Assembly: GCF_900095305.1 (NCBI RefSeq)
Contig: NZ_FMDO01000056.1
Location: 27,004-91,003, forward strand
Direction of reading: 5' to 3'
Source of the DNA: Proteiniborus sp. DW1
Lineage (GTDB): Bacteria > Bacillota > Clostridia > Tissierellales > Proteiniboraceae
DNA length: 64,000 bases
The notes under the pieces: model-generated
Told to the model about the DNA's origin: nothing
Database searches by the model: none
What the model saw: only the letters and a program-made list of their open reading frames with translations
Position numbers and translations under genes: made by a program
Shown here: positions 55,407 through 64,000 of the stretch, one piece after another
Numbering within the stretch: position 1 is the stretch's first letter
Layout: every line of letters starts with the position of its first letter

Positions 55407-56690
55407 TTAATTTAATAGATAAAACTTTCTTAAACTATCCTCAATGCCTTTTATTGATATTGTATTATTAGAGCTTAGTTGAAAATGCATAAAGTGAGTT
55501 TCTAAATCCTGTAATAAAGTGAAGATATCAAAGCTAGAAAGATCAACTTTAATTAAAGAATGATTATTGTCATAATTTAAATATAGATTATCTGTTAATA
55601 AATATGAAAATCCACCCCCTTTTTCATTCACATCTATTTTATATAATTTCATGTTATTGTAGTTATATAAGTAATAGTTTCTGTTTCCTACATTATAGCT
55701 TTCATACCATAAAAAGTAATTATCATTTGAACTACAGTCAACTAACTTTACTTCCTTAGGTAAAGCTACACTTATATTCTCTTGTGTTTCAAGATTATAC
55801 CTGTTAATTGCTATTGTACAATCTTGAGTTTCAGTCATGAAAGTTATATTGTTATCAAATATGTCAAGTCTTACATAGGGAGAAAAGCAAATAACATTGC
55901 TTATATCTACAGGTTCAAAGCTATTATCGGAAATATTATAGACCTTTATCTTATTACTTAACTTCTCATTATCTGTACTTTCTTTCTTGGATTCATACCA
56001 AGTTAGATAATTTGTGGAAACCGATAAGCATATGGGGTTATATATTTCTTCCATTAATTTTAGTCTTCTTAAAATATTTATTTCTTTTGTAATCAGATTC
56101 ATTGAATATAAGGTAGTATAACTATGTCCTTCCTCATAAGTTTCCTCAACCCAAAACATATATCTGTCATTACAGACCATTTCATTCAAGACAACAAGAC
56201 CTTCTTTATCACATGTATATAACAATTCATTAGTAGAGTTACTAATATCATACCTGTATATTTCAAACTTATAAGCACTAACAGCCATTTTTTTCTCATA
56301 CCCTATAACATAGATTAAATCATTCTCGGCTAATGCATAATCCCATATTTCCCCTGAACCATTTTCAACTTTATCTGTAAACTTTGATGAATCTAATGTT
56401 AATATTGGTTGTATTTGGTTATAAGGCATTGTATCTACTTTATTTAAGTCTATTGCTATAGGATTTTTAAATAATTTTTCTGAAATTATATAATCACATA
56501 ATGCTTCTTTTGAAGTTCCATCCAATAAATCATTAATTATCTCCTTACTATCAAGTTGATTTACAGTATGTTCTTTTTTGTAAGTTACCAAACTTTCTTC
56601 TTTCCCTTTGGGTTTCGAATAGTTATCATTGTAATTACAAGAACTTAAAATAAAGCTTACCAATATAAATAATAAGATTAACCATTTCAC
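55407..56690 (-). CDS. Lipoprotein with beta-propeller-like repeats
   Basis: A 427-residue lipoprotein: signal peptide with lipobox LSSC (Cys18), a charged linker, then about 300 residues of repeated blocks of the type NDRYMFWVE, TNYLTWYES, SNDNYFLWYES and NLETQEN, as in surface beta-propellers (DUF5050/TolB-like). No enzymatic motif seen. Located between the C39-like peptidase and the small exported protein, all in one direction. Confidence 0.7.
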   Translation of the reverse strand: MKWLILLFILVSFILSSCNYNDNYSKPKGKEESLVTYKKEHTVNQLDSKEIINDLLDGTSKEALCDYIISEKLFKNPIAIDLNKVDTMPYNQIQPILTLDSSKFTDKVENGSGEIWDYALAENDLIYVIGYEKKMAVSAYKFEIYRYDISNSTNELLYTCDKEGLVVLNEMVCNDRYMFWVEETYEEGHSYTTLYSMNLITKEINILRRLKLMEEIYNPICLSVSTNYLTWYESKKESTDNEKLSNKIKVYNISDNSFEPVDISNVICFSPYVRLDIFDNNITFMTETQDCTIAINRYNLETQENISVALPKEVKLVDCSSNDNYFLWYESYNVGNRNYYLYNYNNMKLYKIDVNEKGGGFSYLLTDNLYLNYDNNHSLIKVDLSSFDIFTLLQDLETHFMHFQLSSNNTISIKGIEDSLRKFYLLN

Positions 56691-56779
56691 ACAAATTCCC
56701 CCAAATCTTAACTTATCCTTCCTACAAAAACTATTTTGGTATGCTCATCTTCGACTCATTGCTAACGACTGAATTATGA

Positions 56780-57625
56780 TTAATGTGCTAAACAAATAAG
56801 GAATCTTTCATCTCTATAACTATCTAATGCATTATATGCTTCTTCCAATGTTATATTAAATGTTCCTCTATATTTGTCATTATAGTTACAGTCTTTTACT
56901 GTAATTTTATTCGTCGCTACATTTATTGAACCCACAGCTATATAGTGCCCTGATTGATGTCCATTATAATAGCCTAAGTATTCTGTTCTTGCATGTAAAA
57001 TCGGAGGTGCATCAAATTGGAGACTTGTGGCTATTCTATTTTTTAGCTGATTCATATTCATACTGTTTATTCCGTAGTAGGAATAAGTATAATTTGGTGA
57101 ATATTTATTTAGTGCATCCGTGACAAGATATACATATGCACTACCATTTTCTTTAATCTTCATCTCTTTTGTTAAGGTGGCCATTTTCGAATTATCTGTA
57201 CTTCCAGATACATTTGATTGACAGCCCAAACCATATAATGCTTGTAAAACTGAAGCTGCCCCACAGTTATTACTAGTAGATTGCTTTATAACAGGAACAT
57301 TTGCATAATAAACATCTCCGATTACAATATTTGGGCTTATTCCATTATATAATTTTGAAATCATTTGCCTCATTTTGTATGTTTCATATGCTTTTTCATT
57401 AATCAATTCAATAAAACTAATATTTTTATTTTTTGCTTCTAACAAGAATTCTTTGCTATCCTTATAAATTGATATTAGCTCTAATCTAATTTCTTCAATT
57501 TCTGAATCTCCTATATCGGAATTTATTAGATTATCATTTATATGCCCATGATAATCTGCATATGATTGAAAATGGAAGGAAAAGATAATTATGGTACCTA
57601 TTAAAATAGCTATCACCTTTTTCAT
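56780..57625 (-). CDS. Exported C39-like cysteine peptidase
   Basis: A 281-residue exported protein. ATG 57625 is chosen because GAGGAGG lies 8 bases upstream. After the signal peptide (1-23) and a helical pro-region (about 35-95) comes the papain-like fold: Cys121 in SNNCGAAS, His227 in GHQSGHYIAVG and Asp245 in VKDCNYND. Such C39_2 domains process peptides or cell-wall components outside the cell. The gene lies in the ECF sigma cluster. Confidence 0.82.
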   Translation of the reverse strand: MKKVIAILIGTIIIFSFHFQSYADYHGHINDNLINSDIGDSEIEEIRLELISIYKDSKEFLLEAKNKNISFIELINEKAYETYKMRQMISKLYNGISPNIVIGDVYYANVPVIKQSTSNNCGAASVLQALYGLGCQSNVSGSTDNSKMATLTKEMKIKENGSAYVYLVTDALNKYSPNYTYSYYGINSMNMNQLKNRIATSLQFDAPPILHARTEYLGYYNGHQSGHYIAVGSINVATNKITVKDCNYNDKYRGTFNITLEEAYNALDSYRDERFLICLAH

Positions 57626-57849
57626 TGATATGCCTCCTCGCATAATTTTATTTTCTTTTTATTACTAGCTTTCATTCGATTAACAGCTTATATTTTACTA
57701 ATTATATTAGCTATAATTATTCAGTCTTTTATTATCAATAACCTCCCTAAAACACTTTAACTTAACTTTGCTTATCAAATATTATAAATGCCACCCCTTT
57801 GCTTATCGTTGCTATTCGAGCATGATAACAGATATCAATTTTCTGAAAC

Positions 57850-57877
57850 GAAGGTATCAAAATCTAATTATACCTTC
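57850..57877 (-). terminator. Weak hairpin downstream of the DUF6147 gene
   Basis: GAAGGTAT/ATACCTTC (57850-57857 with 57870-57877) in the 326-base gap between the DUF6147 and peptidase genes. No strong T-run follows. The rest of the gap is AT-rich and must hold the peptidase promoter. Confidence 0.4.
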
Positions 57878-57951
57878 ATTGATTATGATTTCGATACTAT
57901 GTCTAGACCTATCTCTAATTTCTAAAATATTCTTTGTCTAAATCTTAAATG

Positions 57952-58392
57952 CTAATATACCGCTTCACTACTTGTCATACTTCTTGTTTCAACATTAGAA
58001 CTACTGTACGCTTTTACCTCTGCAGTTACTCGATAAGTATATCCCTTAGAAATTGTAGTTGTTTCATATAAAAATGCTCTGTGCGAATTAGCACTTTCCG
58101 CAAATGTTTTAATAGTTACCCACCTTCCATCCTTATACTGTTGTAAATTTGCTGTAATGGTAACTTTAGTTGTTATTCCTTGATAACCATATACGGAACA
58201 ATCTGTTGTTGCCTTTCCATTAGAATCTATATACAAAAAACATGATGCCCTTGCAATATAATCCATATATGGGCTAATTATTGATTCTTGCTCCAATGAT
58301 TGTTCTTTATTAGTTTCATCTGCAAATACTTTCATGGAAATACTACTCATTAAACATAAGCATAGCATCAATAGAATAAGCTTCTTAATCAT
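57952..58392 (-). CDS. Exported DUF6147-like protein
   Basis: A 146-residue protein with a signal peptide (1-25). The mature part reads YIDSNGKATTDCSVYGYQGI, TITANLQQYKDGRWV, ENTTIS-like repeats and KGYTYRVTAEVKAYS, the pattern of a small all-beta domain seen in clostridial exported proteins (DUF6147). Function unknown. It follows the DUF4367 gene after 78 bp. A strong AAAAGGGGGT site precedes its ATG. Confidence 0.75.
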   Translation of the reverse strand: MIKKLILLMLCLCLMSSISMKVFADETNKEQSLEQESIISPYMDYIARASCFLYIDSNGKATTDCSVYGYQGITTKVTITANLQQYKDGRWVTIKTFAESANSHRAFLYETTTISKGYTYRVTAEVKAYSSSNVETRSMTSSEAVY

Positions 58393-58470
58393 AAAATACC
58401 CCCTTTTAATTTCGTTCTTAACTATACTAACGAATGAAGGGGGTGATTTGTGACATCTATTTTAAATTAT

Positions 58471-59160
58471 TTAATCTTTTTCTAAAATACTTTTTACTAT
58501 TTTTATAACTTCATCTTTACTTATACTAGAAATTATGGTATAGGAATAAGAATTATCACTCCAATATATTTGATTTACTCCTTTACTGGTAAAAAAAGTA
58601 ACTGTTTGATTAGTTATTTCAATAACTTCAGTTTCAATATTTTCAGTATCTAATATAATTTCTCCATATGATAACACTCTTTGTTCATAAAATATCTCTT
58701 TATTATTTTCACTTATATAGATAACTCTATAAAGATGATCATTTGTACTTTCTTCAAGTATCGAAAATCCTTTAGGGATATATTCTGGGATAACAGGTAT
58801 TAATTTATTATTATCATTAATATGATCCTTACTTTTAAATATTATTGACGTAAATTCCTCCCATACCTCTGTTACTATTTCAAAGAATTTAACCCGATAT
58901 GCTTCTACGCTCATGGTTGTGGCAAAAGCTATAGTTACAAATATTAGAAATATAGCTGCAACCCTTTTACTATAGTTTATAAAGCCCCTCATGAAAGGAG
59001 TCCTTTTTTGCTGTCTTATAAGTTTATCCATGTTTTTCTCAAATCTTTTAGAAAATTTATGTGTTAACTCCTCTTCTTTTGGTAAACTTTTAATAATTAT
59101 ATTTTCAGTGTTCTTCATATATTTATAAAAGAACTCATCATTAATTATATATTTATCCAT
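58471..59160 (-). CDS. DUF4367 membrane protein, putative anti-sigma partner
   Basis: A 229-residue protein. ATG 59160 overlaps the sigma gene stop by 8 bp. Cytoplasmic residues 1-70, one membrane segment (about 73-92), then an extracellular DUF4367 domain (IPEYIPKGFSILEES, NQIYWSDNSYSYTI). This layout, directly behind an ECF gene, is typical of membrane anti-sigma factors that hold the sigma factor until a surface signal arrives (inference). Confidence 0.8.
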   Translation of the reverse strand: MDKYIINDEFFYKYMKNTENIIIKSLPKEEELTHKFSKRFEKNMDKLIRQQKRTPFMRGFINYSKRVAAIFLIFVTIAFATTMSVEAYRVKFFEIVTEVWEEFTSIIFKSKDHINDNNKLIPVIPEYIPKGFSILEESTNDHLYRVIYISENNKEIFYEQRVLSYGEIILDTENIETEVIEITNQTVTFFTSKGVNQIYWSDNSYSYTIISSISKDEVIKIVKSILEKD

Positions 59161-59692
59161 AAGACTTATCATTCCCTTCAGCTAAAATCTCAGTTAATCT
59201 TTTTTTACCTCTTGATATTCTTTGGCGTACATTTTCTTCGGATATTTTTAAAATTTGTGAAATTTCTTCATTACTATAACCCTGGGAATATTTTAGTCTT
59301 AGTACGGTAGAATAATTTACAGGCAGTTTTAGAATAGCTTTTTCTATATCACTCAATATAAAGTTATCGTTACTCTTTATATCTTCAATATATATCTCTA
59401 CTTCATCAAAAGATATATGATTTTCACGTTTTCGTTTGCGATAAAAATCAATTGCTATATTTTCTACGATTATAACGATGAATCCTTTACTTTTGTGACT
59501 ATCAATTTTATCTATTTTAGATAAATTATCAATAATTCTTAAAAATGCCTGATGAACAACATCCGCTGATAAATATTCATCTTTAAGTATCCTATTGGCA
59601 ACATAAAACATTGTTTGTTTATATGTAATATAAAGTTGTTCAAATTTACTTTTATCTTCTTCTAATTCAATCATAGATAAATAAATCAACAT
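59153..59692 (-). CDS. ECF-type RNA polymerase sigma factor
   Basis: A 179-residue sigma factor; ATG 59692 is used since AGGGGGTG lies 6 bases upstream, better than the GTG at 59701. Region 2 covers FEQLYITYKQTMFYVANRIL and SADVVHQAFLRIIDNL; region 4 covers LPVNYSTVLRLKYSQGYSNE and ISEENVRQRISRGKKRL. It overlaps the DUF4367 gene and presumably directs the exported-protein genes downstream. Confidence 0.9.
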   Translation of the reverse strand: MLIYLSMIELEEDKSKFEQLYITYKQTMFYVANRILKDEYLSADVVHQAFLRIIDNLSKIDKIDSHKSKGFIVIIVENIAIDFYRKRKRENHISFDEVEIYIEDIKSNDNFILSDIEKAILKLPVNYSTVLRLKYSQGYSNEEISQILKISEENVRQRISRGKKRLTEILAEGNDKSYG

Positions 59693-59787
59693 AAGACTCA
59701 CCCCCTGTTTTTAGCCCTAGTTTTTCTACCTTTACCTTGTTATTCCCCAAATTATCCAATGTCATCTGTCAAATGCCCTATTTTAAA

Positions 59788-59889
59788 GGGTCAAAAAAGG
59801 GTATTTTCCCACCGATTTTTGACCCAAATTCCATCCTTAAACCACTATATGTTGTGGTCAAAACCTTTTATTCTGTTTCAGAACCACAA
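59788..59889. repeat. Two consecutive hairpins upstream of the sigma gene
   Basis: A perfect 10-bp dyad GGGTCAAAAA/TTTTTGACCC (59788-59797, 59816-59825) and a 7-bp dyad TTGTGGT/ACCACAA (59852-59858, 59883-59889). They fill the 210-base gap before the ECF gene and may be a terminator of the upstream gene or a mobile-element end. Part of this gap must contain the sigma promoter. Confidence 0.45.
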
Positions 59890-59910
59890 TACGTCATCAG
59901 AATTGCTACT

Positions 59911-60464
59911 TCAACGTGGGTTGGGGCAAAAATTTGATAATATTACGCAAGTTGTTAAGAAATCTTCTATAGCCTCTCCCCCGCCATTTGTAATATATTC
60001 TTCAACATTATTTGAGGATGTAACATCAACCATCAACATCTCATTTGTTGATTCTAAAACTTTCTTAATCAAATCTTCAGTAGTATTTACTTTATCTTCA
60101 TCTATGCAATTTATTATTCTAACTTCACCTGTTTCAGTATTCTTAATTGCTCTTTCTTCTTCAATCTCTAAAATTAAATCCTCCATACAAAGTTTTTCTT
60201 TTTCAAACATAACATTAACTATACTCTTTACAAGTCCTTCTTTTACCATGCTCAAAATATCATTTGCTGAATAGGGTATTCCATTTACCAATATAAATTT
60301 GCTTCCATTTTGAAGAGAATTTTTTACTATTGCATCATTTTTTATACTTGCCAAGTTGATATAAAAGGCATTATCTTTTTATTAATTGGTTTTATTTCTC
60401 CATCCCTTGACCAATTTTCAATTTGAAAATTTATAAGAACTAATTTTGCTTTATCCTTATCCAT
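59911..60464 (-). pseudogene. Frameshifted hypothetical gene
   Basis: ATG 60464 has a GGAGAAAGGGG site and reads DKDKAKLVLINFQIENWSRD through PINKK; a -1 shift at TAAAAAG (60367-60373 region) continues without loss as DNAFYINLASIKNDAIVKNS, LVNGIPYSANDILSMVKEGL, EDLILEIEEERAI, and ends FLTTCVILSNFCPNPR. The two parts look like one gene of about 185 codons. The C-terminal part has no ribosome site of its own. No family recognised. Confidence 0.5.
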
Positions 60465-60691
60465 AACCAATCCCCTTTCTCCAATAACCTCTATTTGCTC
60501 CTCTAACTTTACTCCTCTTATGTACTTAAATACATATAAAGAATTCTTAATTTCAATTTAAACATTAGTTACTTTAAATATTCTTTACTGCCCTAATTCT
60601 GAAATCGTTAATAATATGCCCAGTGCATAAGTTATCATAAATTATAAGTACCATCTTTATGGAGATCTTCTGATATCACTATAGTATTTTA

Positions 60692-61093
60692 TTAAGAGTA
60701 GGGACTCACAGGAGTAATATTTGCATCCAAAATATCTAAATTTTTCTTAGCTTCCTGCAAACTATCCCACTGTGGATTAGTAATAATAACTTCACCATAA
60801 TTTACTATTAAATCGTTGGGATATACCTGTGAAATCGCATATAGAAGGAAATCCTTCCAGTGCTTTTTGATATAATCATCCTTTTCTTCTTCACTTTTTC
60901 CATCAAAAGCCTTAATTTTATTTGAAATAATGATAAATATCAGTCTCTCTTTTGTACCATAATTCTTCTCCTTTCTTCTCGAATAATGAGTCACCTTTAT
61001 TTCTTTAACTGATAAGGTTTTTGCATCATTCACTGGGTCAAATCCTACACCGAAGAACTGATATGCTGCATTTTTAAAAATATACTTCACCAC
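60692..61093 (-). CDS. Hypothetical protein
   Basis: A 133-residue basic protein starting at one of two adjacent GTG codons with only a weak ribosome site. Phrases such as SVKEIKVTHYSRRKEKNY and LLYAISQVYPNDLIVNYG look coding, and the frame is long for this AT content. No domain recognised. It lies among mobile-element debris, so it may be cargo or phage-derived. Confidence 0.5.
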   Translation of the reverse strand: MVKYIFKNAAYQFFGVGFDPVNDAKTLSVKEIKVTHYSRRKEKNYGTKERLIFIIISNKIKAFDGKSEEEKDDYIKKHWKDFLLYAISQVYPNDLIVNYGEVIITNPQWDSLQEAKKNLDILDANITPVSPYS

Positions 61094-61211
61094 CTAAACC
61101 ATCCTTTCGTCATTAATTTTAACCATTGCGATTCACTTTTATTATATAATGTTATTTTGATTTGTAGAGACAAACTATATTTGTTTTATTCATTTGATTT
61201 ATTTTATTAAT

Positions 61212-61397
61212 TTAGCTTAAGGCTCTTCCAAAGTTTCCACATATAATTCTTTCTGTAAATGGGTTGTCTTCTACCCTTGCAAAGTCAAGCTGTCCTACCC
61301 CATATCTTTCAATATACTCTATAGTTGGATGGCCTTTCTCTACATAGCACATTGGAACTTCTCCGTTATTTACAAACCTCTTCTTTGTATTTTTCAT
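61212..61397 (-). pseudogene. Serine recombinase fragment
   Basis: A 61-codon frame with VEKGHPTIEYIERYGVGQLD and NPFTERIICGNFGRALS. It corresponds to the end of the recombinase domain and the first zinc-ribbon cysteine of large serine recombinases; the second Cys is Phe here (CGNF for CGNC). It parallels the remnant at 41266-41530 (IERYGVGQLDFA versus MERHGVG, LDFA). Confidence 0.65.
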
Positions 61398-61559
61398 TAC
61401 TAGTATTTTTCTAACACTACTTTCACACCATTTAGGCTTTACACACCAATTTGAAACTCTTTTTCAAACCTTATATGTCCATTACGCGTCCATAATAGAC
61501 CCACAAAACAAAATATGTTCCCTCATACAAACCAAAGGGAACATAAAATACACCTGCAT

Positions 61560-61760
61560 AACATATTCCGTTTTATCACTTGTAGCTTATTAACACTTCC
61601 CTCTGCTATACCATTGCTATAGCTATAAATAATGCTGTTTTTACTACCTCTAGGTCTTTTCGTAAACCTGCTAAATAAGAATTTATCTCGTCTATCTGGA
61701 GTTTTTCAGCTTTCTCCATCTATAGTTCTAACTTATCTAGATTTAGGTTTGCAATTTCCC
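61560..61760 (-). pseudogene. Transposase C-terminal remnant (ISL3-like)
   Basis: In shifting minus-strand frames: INSYLAGLRKDLEVVKTAL, YSYSNGIAEGSVNKLQVIKR and NMLCRC. The SNGxxEGxxNKxKxIKR motif holds the last catalytic Glu of ISL3-type DDE transposases. The surrounding 61398-61948 contains no other recognisable feature apart from the promoter of the next gene. Confidence 0.6.
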
Positions 61761-61948
61761 TAGACGTCTATTGTCATAATGCCCATTGATATTTTGAGTA
61801 TCTTCTTTCAAGAATTGATATATAATCTATTCCTATGTAGTTATTAAATAATTTTATGTGAACTTACTTTAGTATAGAACATATCTATTTAACTTAAAAA
61901 TTTTATTATGGTATTCTATATGTTGAAGAAATTAGAGAGGAGATTTAT

Positions 61949-62896
61949 ATGAAAGATTTATTAAAAAAATTACCATTACCAATTACAGGTCTTATGCTTG
62001 GATTTGCAGCATTAGGAAACTTAATCCAATCCCATAGTCAAAGCCTTAGAAGCTTGTTTGGGTTAACTTCAGGTATTATCTTTGTATTAGTTTTATTAAA
62101 AATTATCTTGCTTCCAAAAGGTGTTAAAGAAGCTCTTCAAAACCCAGTTATTGCAAGTGTATTCCCTACATTTTCAATGACAATGATGCTTTTAGCAACA
62201 TACATTAAACCTTTTAGTGGTGGATTCGCTAGTTTATTTTGGTTCGCTGGACTAATTCTTCATATAGTTCTTATGATATCTTTTACTCTAAAATTTGTAC
62301 TAAACAATAATTATAGTATTAAAAAGGTATTCCCTAGCTGGTTTATCCCTTATGTGGGAATTGCAGCAGCTAGCGTTACATCTGGTGCAGTTGGAATGCA
62401 ATCAATAGGAAGAATTATATTTTGGTTTGCTTTAGCTACTTTTGTTGTATTGCTTGTAATTGTTTTAAAGAGAGTTTTGGTGGTAAAAGAAATGCCTGAA
62501 CCAACAATCCCAACAATTGGAATCATTTCAGCACCTGCAAGTATATGCTTAGCTGGATATATGAACTCATTTGAAGTGAAAAATATAATCCTTGTTTATG
62601 CCTTACTAATAGTTGCTCAAGTTTTATATTGGGGAGTAATACTTTATTTACCAAAGATACTAAAACTAAAATTTTACCCAAGTTACTCTGGATATACATT
62701 CCCATTAGTTATAAGCGGATTAGGATTAAAGCTTACTAATGGATTCTTAACTAAAGCAGGAAGTCCTATTTCATTCCTTCCAACATTGGTAACTATAGAA
62801 GAAGTCATTGCTGTAGTAGCATGTATTTATGTATTAATTAGATTTTTAGGGTTCTTATTTGCAACAGAAAAAGTACAACCACAAACAGGTAAGTAA
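61949..62896 (+). CDS. TDT-family (TehA-like) transporter
   Basis: A 315-residue protein with ten membrane segments. LPLPITGLMLGFAALGNLIQ at the start and PTFSMTMMLLATYIKP match the tellurite-resistance/dicarboxylate transporter family (TehA, Mae1, SLAC1-like). Members carry anions such as malate, sulfite or halides. A GAGAGGAG site precedes the ATG. It is followed after 28 bp by the DUF169 gene, suggesting joint function. Confidence 0.88.
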   Translation: MKDLLKKLPLPITGLMLGFAALGNLIQSHSQSLRSLFGLTSGIIFVLVLLKIILLPKGVKEALQNPVIASVFPTFSMTMMLLATYIKPFSGGFASLFWFAGLILHIVLMISFTLKFVLNNNYSIKKVFPSWFIPYVGIAAASVTSGAVGMQSIGRIIFWFALATFVVLLVIVLKRVLVVKEMPEPTIPTIGIISAPASICLAGYMNSFEVKNIILVYALLIVAQVLYWGVILYLPKILKLKFYPSYSGYTFPLVISGLGLKLTNGFLTKAGSPISFLPTLVTIEEVIAVVACIYVLIRFLGFLFATEKVQPQTGK

Positions 62897-62924
62897 TTAA
62901 AAGTAAAAACATGGAGGAGATATA

Positions 62925-63740
62925 ATGGATATTAAAAGCAGTGTGGAATTAATCGAATCATATTTAGATTTAGACCGTAAACCAGTAGGAGTTAAGTTTT
63001 TCTTTAATAAAGATGAATTTGATAACTTTGAAGTTCTTCAAAAAGATCGTAAAGTTACGTATTGTAACTCTGTACAACTTGCTAGTAGGGGACAAGCTAT
63101 GAAATTAACAAAAGCAAATCAAGCATGCCCAAATGGAGCCTTTGCATTACATTTTACAGAAGTTCCAGAACCAATTGCTAATGGAAAAGGTAGATTCAGC
63201 AAACATATTTACAAAGATGTGGAAACATCAAAAAGTATTAATGATGATATGCTTTTCATAAAAGAGCAACTTGCAGGAATTGCAGTTATGCCTCTTGAAG
63301 ACTATACTGAAGAACCAGATGTTGTAATTGTAGTAGGTAGTTCCTATAATGTAATGAGAATAATTCAAGGACATGGATACTTTAATGGCTATACAAATAA
63401 CTTGAGAACTGTTGGACTACAAGCTGTATGTCAAGACTTAACAACATACCCTTACAATACTCAGGATATCAATATCTCTTTATTATGTCCGGGAACTCGA
63501 TTAGTTGCTAATTGGCAAGCTAATGAAATAGGAATTGGTATTCCTTTTGCTAAATGGTACGAAGTTGTACAGGGTGTTATTGAAACAACTAATCCTTTTG
63601 AAAGAGATAAAAATAAAAAAGGTATCGTAGAAAGATTAAAGGCCCGTGGATTAGATGCTAGCGGAATCATATTCGGTCAAAACTATGATGATGGGTCATA
63701 TAGCGGTGGAAAAATAGAAATTGAAGAATTAGGTAAATAA
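62925..63740 (+). CDS. DUF169 family protein
   Basis: A 271-residue soluble protein. KPVGVKFFFNKDEFDNF, CNSVQLASRGQAMKLTKANQ, CPNGAFALHF and SLLCPGTRLVANWQANEIGI are typical of DUF169 (often labelled ArcR-like), a family of unknown function in anaerobes. Three conserved cysteines (CNS, CPNG, CPGT) could bind a metal or cluster (inference). AGGAG precedes the ATG; a terminator follows. Confidence 0.88.
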   Translation: MDIKSSVELIESYLDLDRKPVGVKFFFNKDEFDNFEVLQKDRKVTYCNSVQLASRGQAMKLTKANQACPNGAFALHFTEVPEPIANGKGRFSKHIYKDVETSKSINDDMLFIKEQLAGIAVMPLEDYTEEPDVVIVVGSSYNVMRIIQGHGYFNGYTNNLRTVGLQAVCQDLTTYPYNTQDINISLLCPGTRLVANWQANEIGIGIPFAKWYEVVQGVIETTNPFERDKNKKGIVERLKARGLDASGIIFGQNYDDGSYSGGKIEIEELGK

Positions 63741-63743
63741 TAC

Positions 63744-63775
63744 AAGGAACTCCTGTTTAAAAGCAGGAGTTCCTT
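63744..63775 (+). terminator. Terminator of the TDT/DUF169 operon
   Basis: A perfect 12-bp stem (63744-63755 with 63764-63775), followed by a short T-rich tail. Confidence 0.8.
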
Positions 63776-64000
63776 TATCTAATCTTAGAAGGTGTAATTA
63801 ATTTTGTGCTTTAAATAAATCCCATGCACTAATCCGACAAGAATTATTTTACTTGATAAAAACTACAATTTTATTGCCTTAGTTTTATACTTGCCAAAAC
63901 TATTTTATTTTATGCATTAATCAGTCTATGAATAGACCTACTATTATAAATCAATTTGTAACTAGTAATTTCGTGTCCATAATAGCCCCTCCTAAGCAAC
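63776..64000. other. Gene-free window end
   Basis: 225 AT-rich bases up to the window edge without a recognisable frame or element. Confidence 0.4.

Noticed and set aside
59905..59917. ACTTCAACGTG shared with 52346-52356 as a possible attachment site
   Set aside because: Only 11 bases match and flanks diverge; chance or a weak insertion-sequence end cannot be separated.
59759..60274. 171-codon plus-strand frame opposite the frameshifted gene
   Set aside because: Mostly antisense to a frame with better composition; Ser/Phe/Ile-rich, no ribosome site, crosses two hairpins.

Overview
The window is AT-rich DNA from a low-GC Firmicute, most likely an anaerobic, probably spore-forming member of the Clostridia. 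The inference rests on strong GGAGG ribosome sites, TTG/GTG starts with good Shine-Dalgarno spacing, a TPP and an FMN riboswitch of Firmicute type, a DUF169 protein, a MacB/DUF4418 transport set, a large choloylglycine-hydrolase-type enzyme, and the remnant of a spore-germination permease. No rRNA, tRNA, CRISPR array or intact prophage is visible.

Layout. 1-7.1 kb: the 3' part of an aspartate kinase, a DMT transporter, a cupin protein, and a heterodimeric ABC exporter with its MarR regulator (two 19-bp direct repeats cover the promoter). 7.3-12.3 kb: a DD-carboxypeptidase, then a Fur-box-preceded operon of feoA, a feoB whose reading frame is broken at a run of seven A, a small SAM-binding protein resembling nicotianamine synthases, and a flippase-like membrane protein. 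12.3-20.9 kb: a PucR/MFS chimeric pseudogene, a choloylglycine-hydrolase-type amidase, a TetR-CmpB-HD set, an aldehyde dehydrogenase and a flavoprotein. 21.4-29.1 kb: thiM and thiE under a TPP riboswitch with a second, broken aptamer behind it, then a six-gene transport operon joining a taurine/nitrate-type importer to a DUF4418/FtsX/MacB-type system. 29.3-41.1 kb: a MATE pump with broken genes upstream, a YeiH/LysR pair, a chemoreceptor, a phospholipid operon (PAP2, flippase, PssA, Psd), and a MerR/DUF4260 pair.

41.2-48.2 kb: recombinase debris, a visibly more GC-rich PadR/membrane-protein pair, the complete ribDEBAH operon under an FMN riboswitch, and an ArsC/Spx-like protein. 48.8-55 kb: a WG-repeat surface protein followed by a graveyard of ISL3, IS3 and IS21 transposase remnants and truncated host genes around one intact AraC regulator. 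55-59.7 kb: an ECF sigma factor, a DUF4367 membrane partner and four exported proteins, including a C39-like cysteine peptidase. 59.7-64 kb: frameshifted and orphan small genes, more recombinase and transposase debris, then a TDT-family transporter with a DUF169 protein.

The main points for follow-up are the feoB A7 slippery site, the Fur-controlled methyltransferase/flippase extension of the Feo operon, the ECF-sigma exported-protein cluster, and a family of roughly 175-bp degenerate intergenic repeats.
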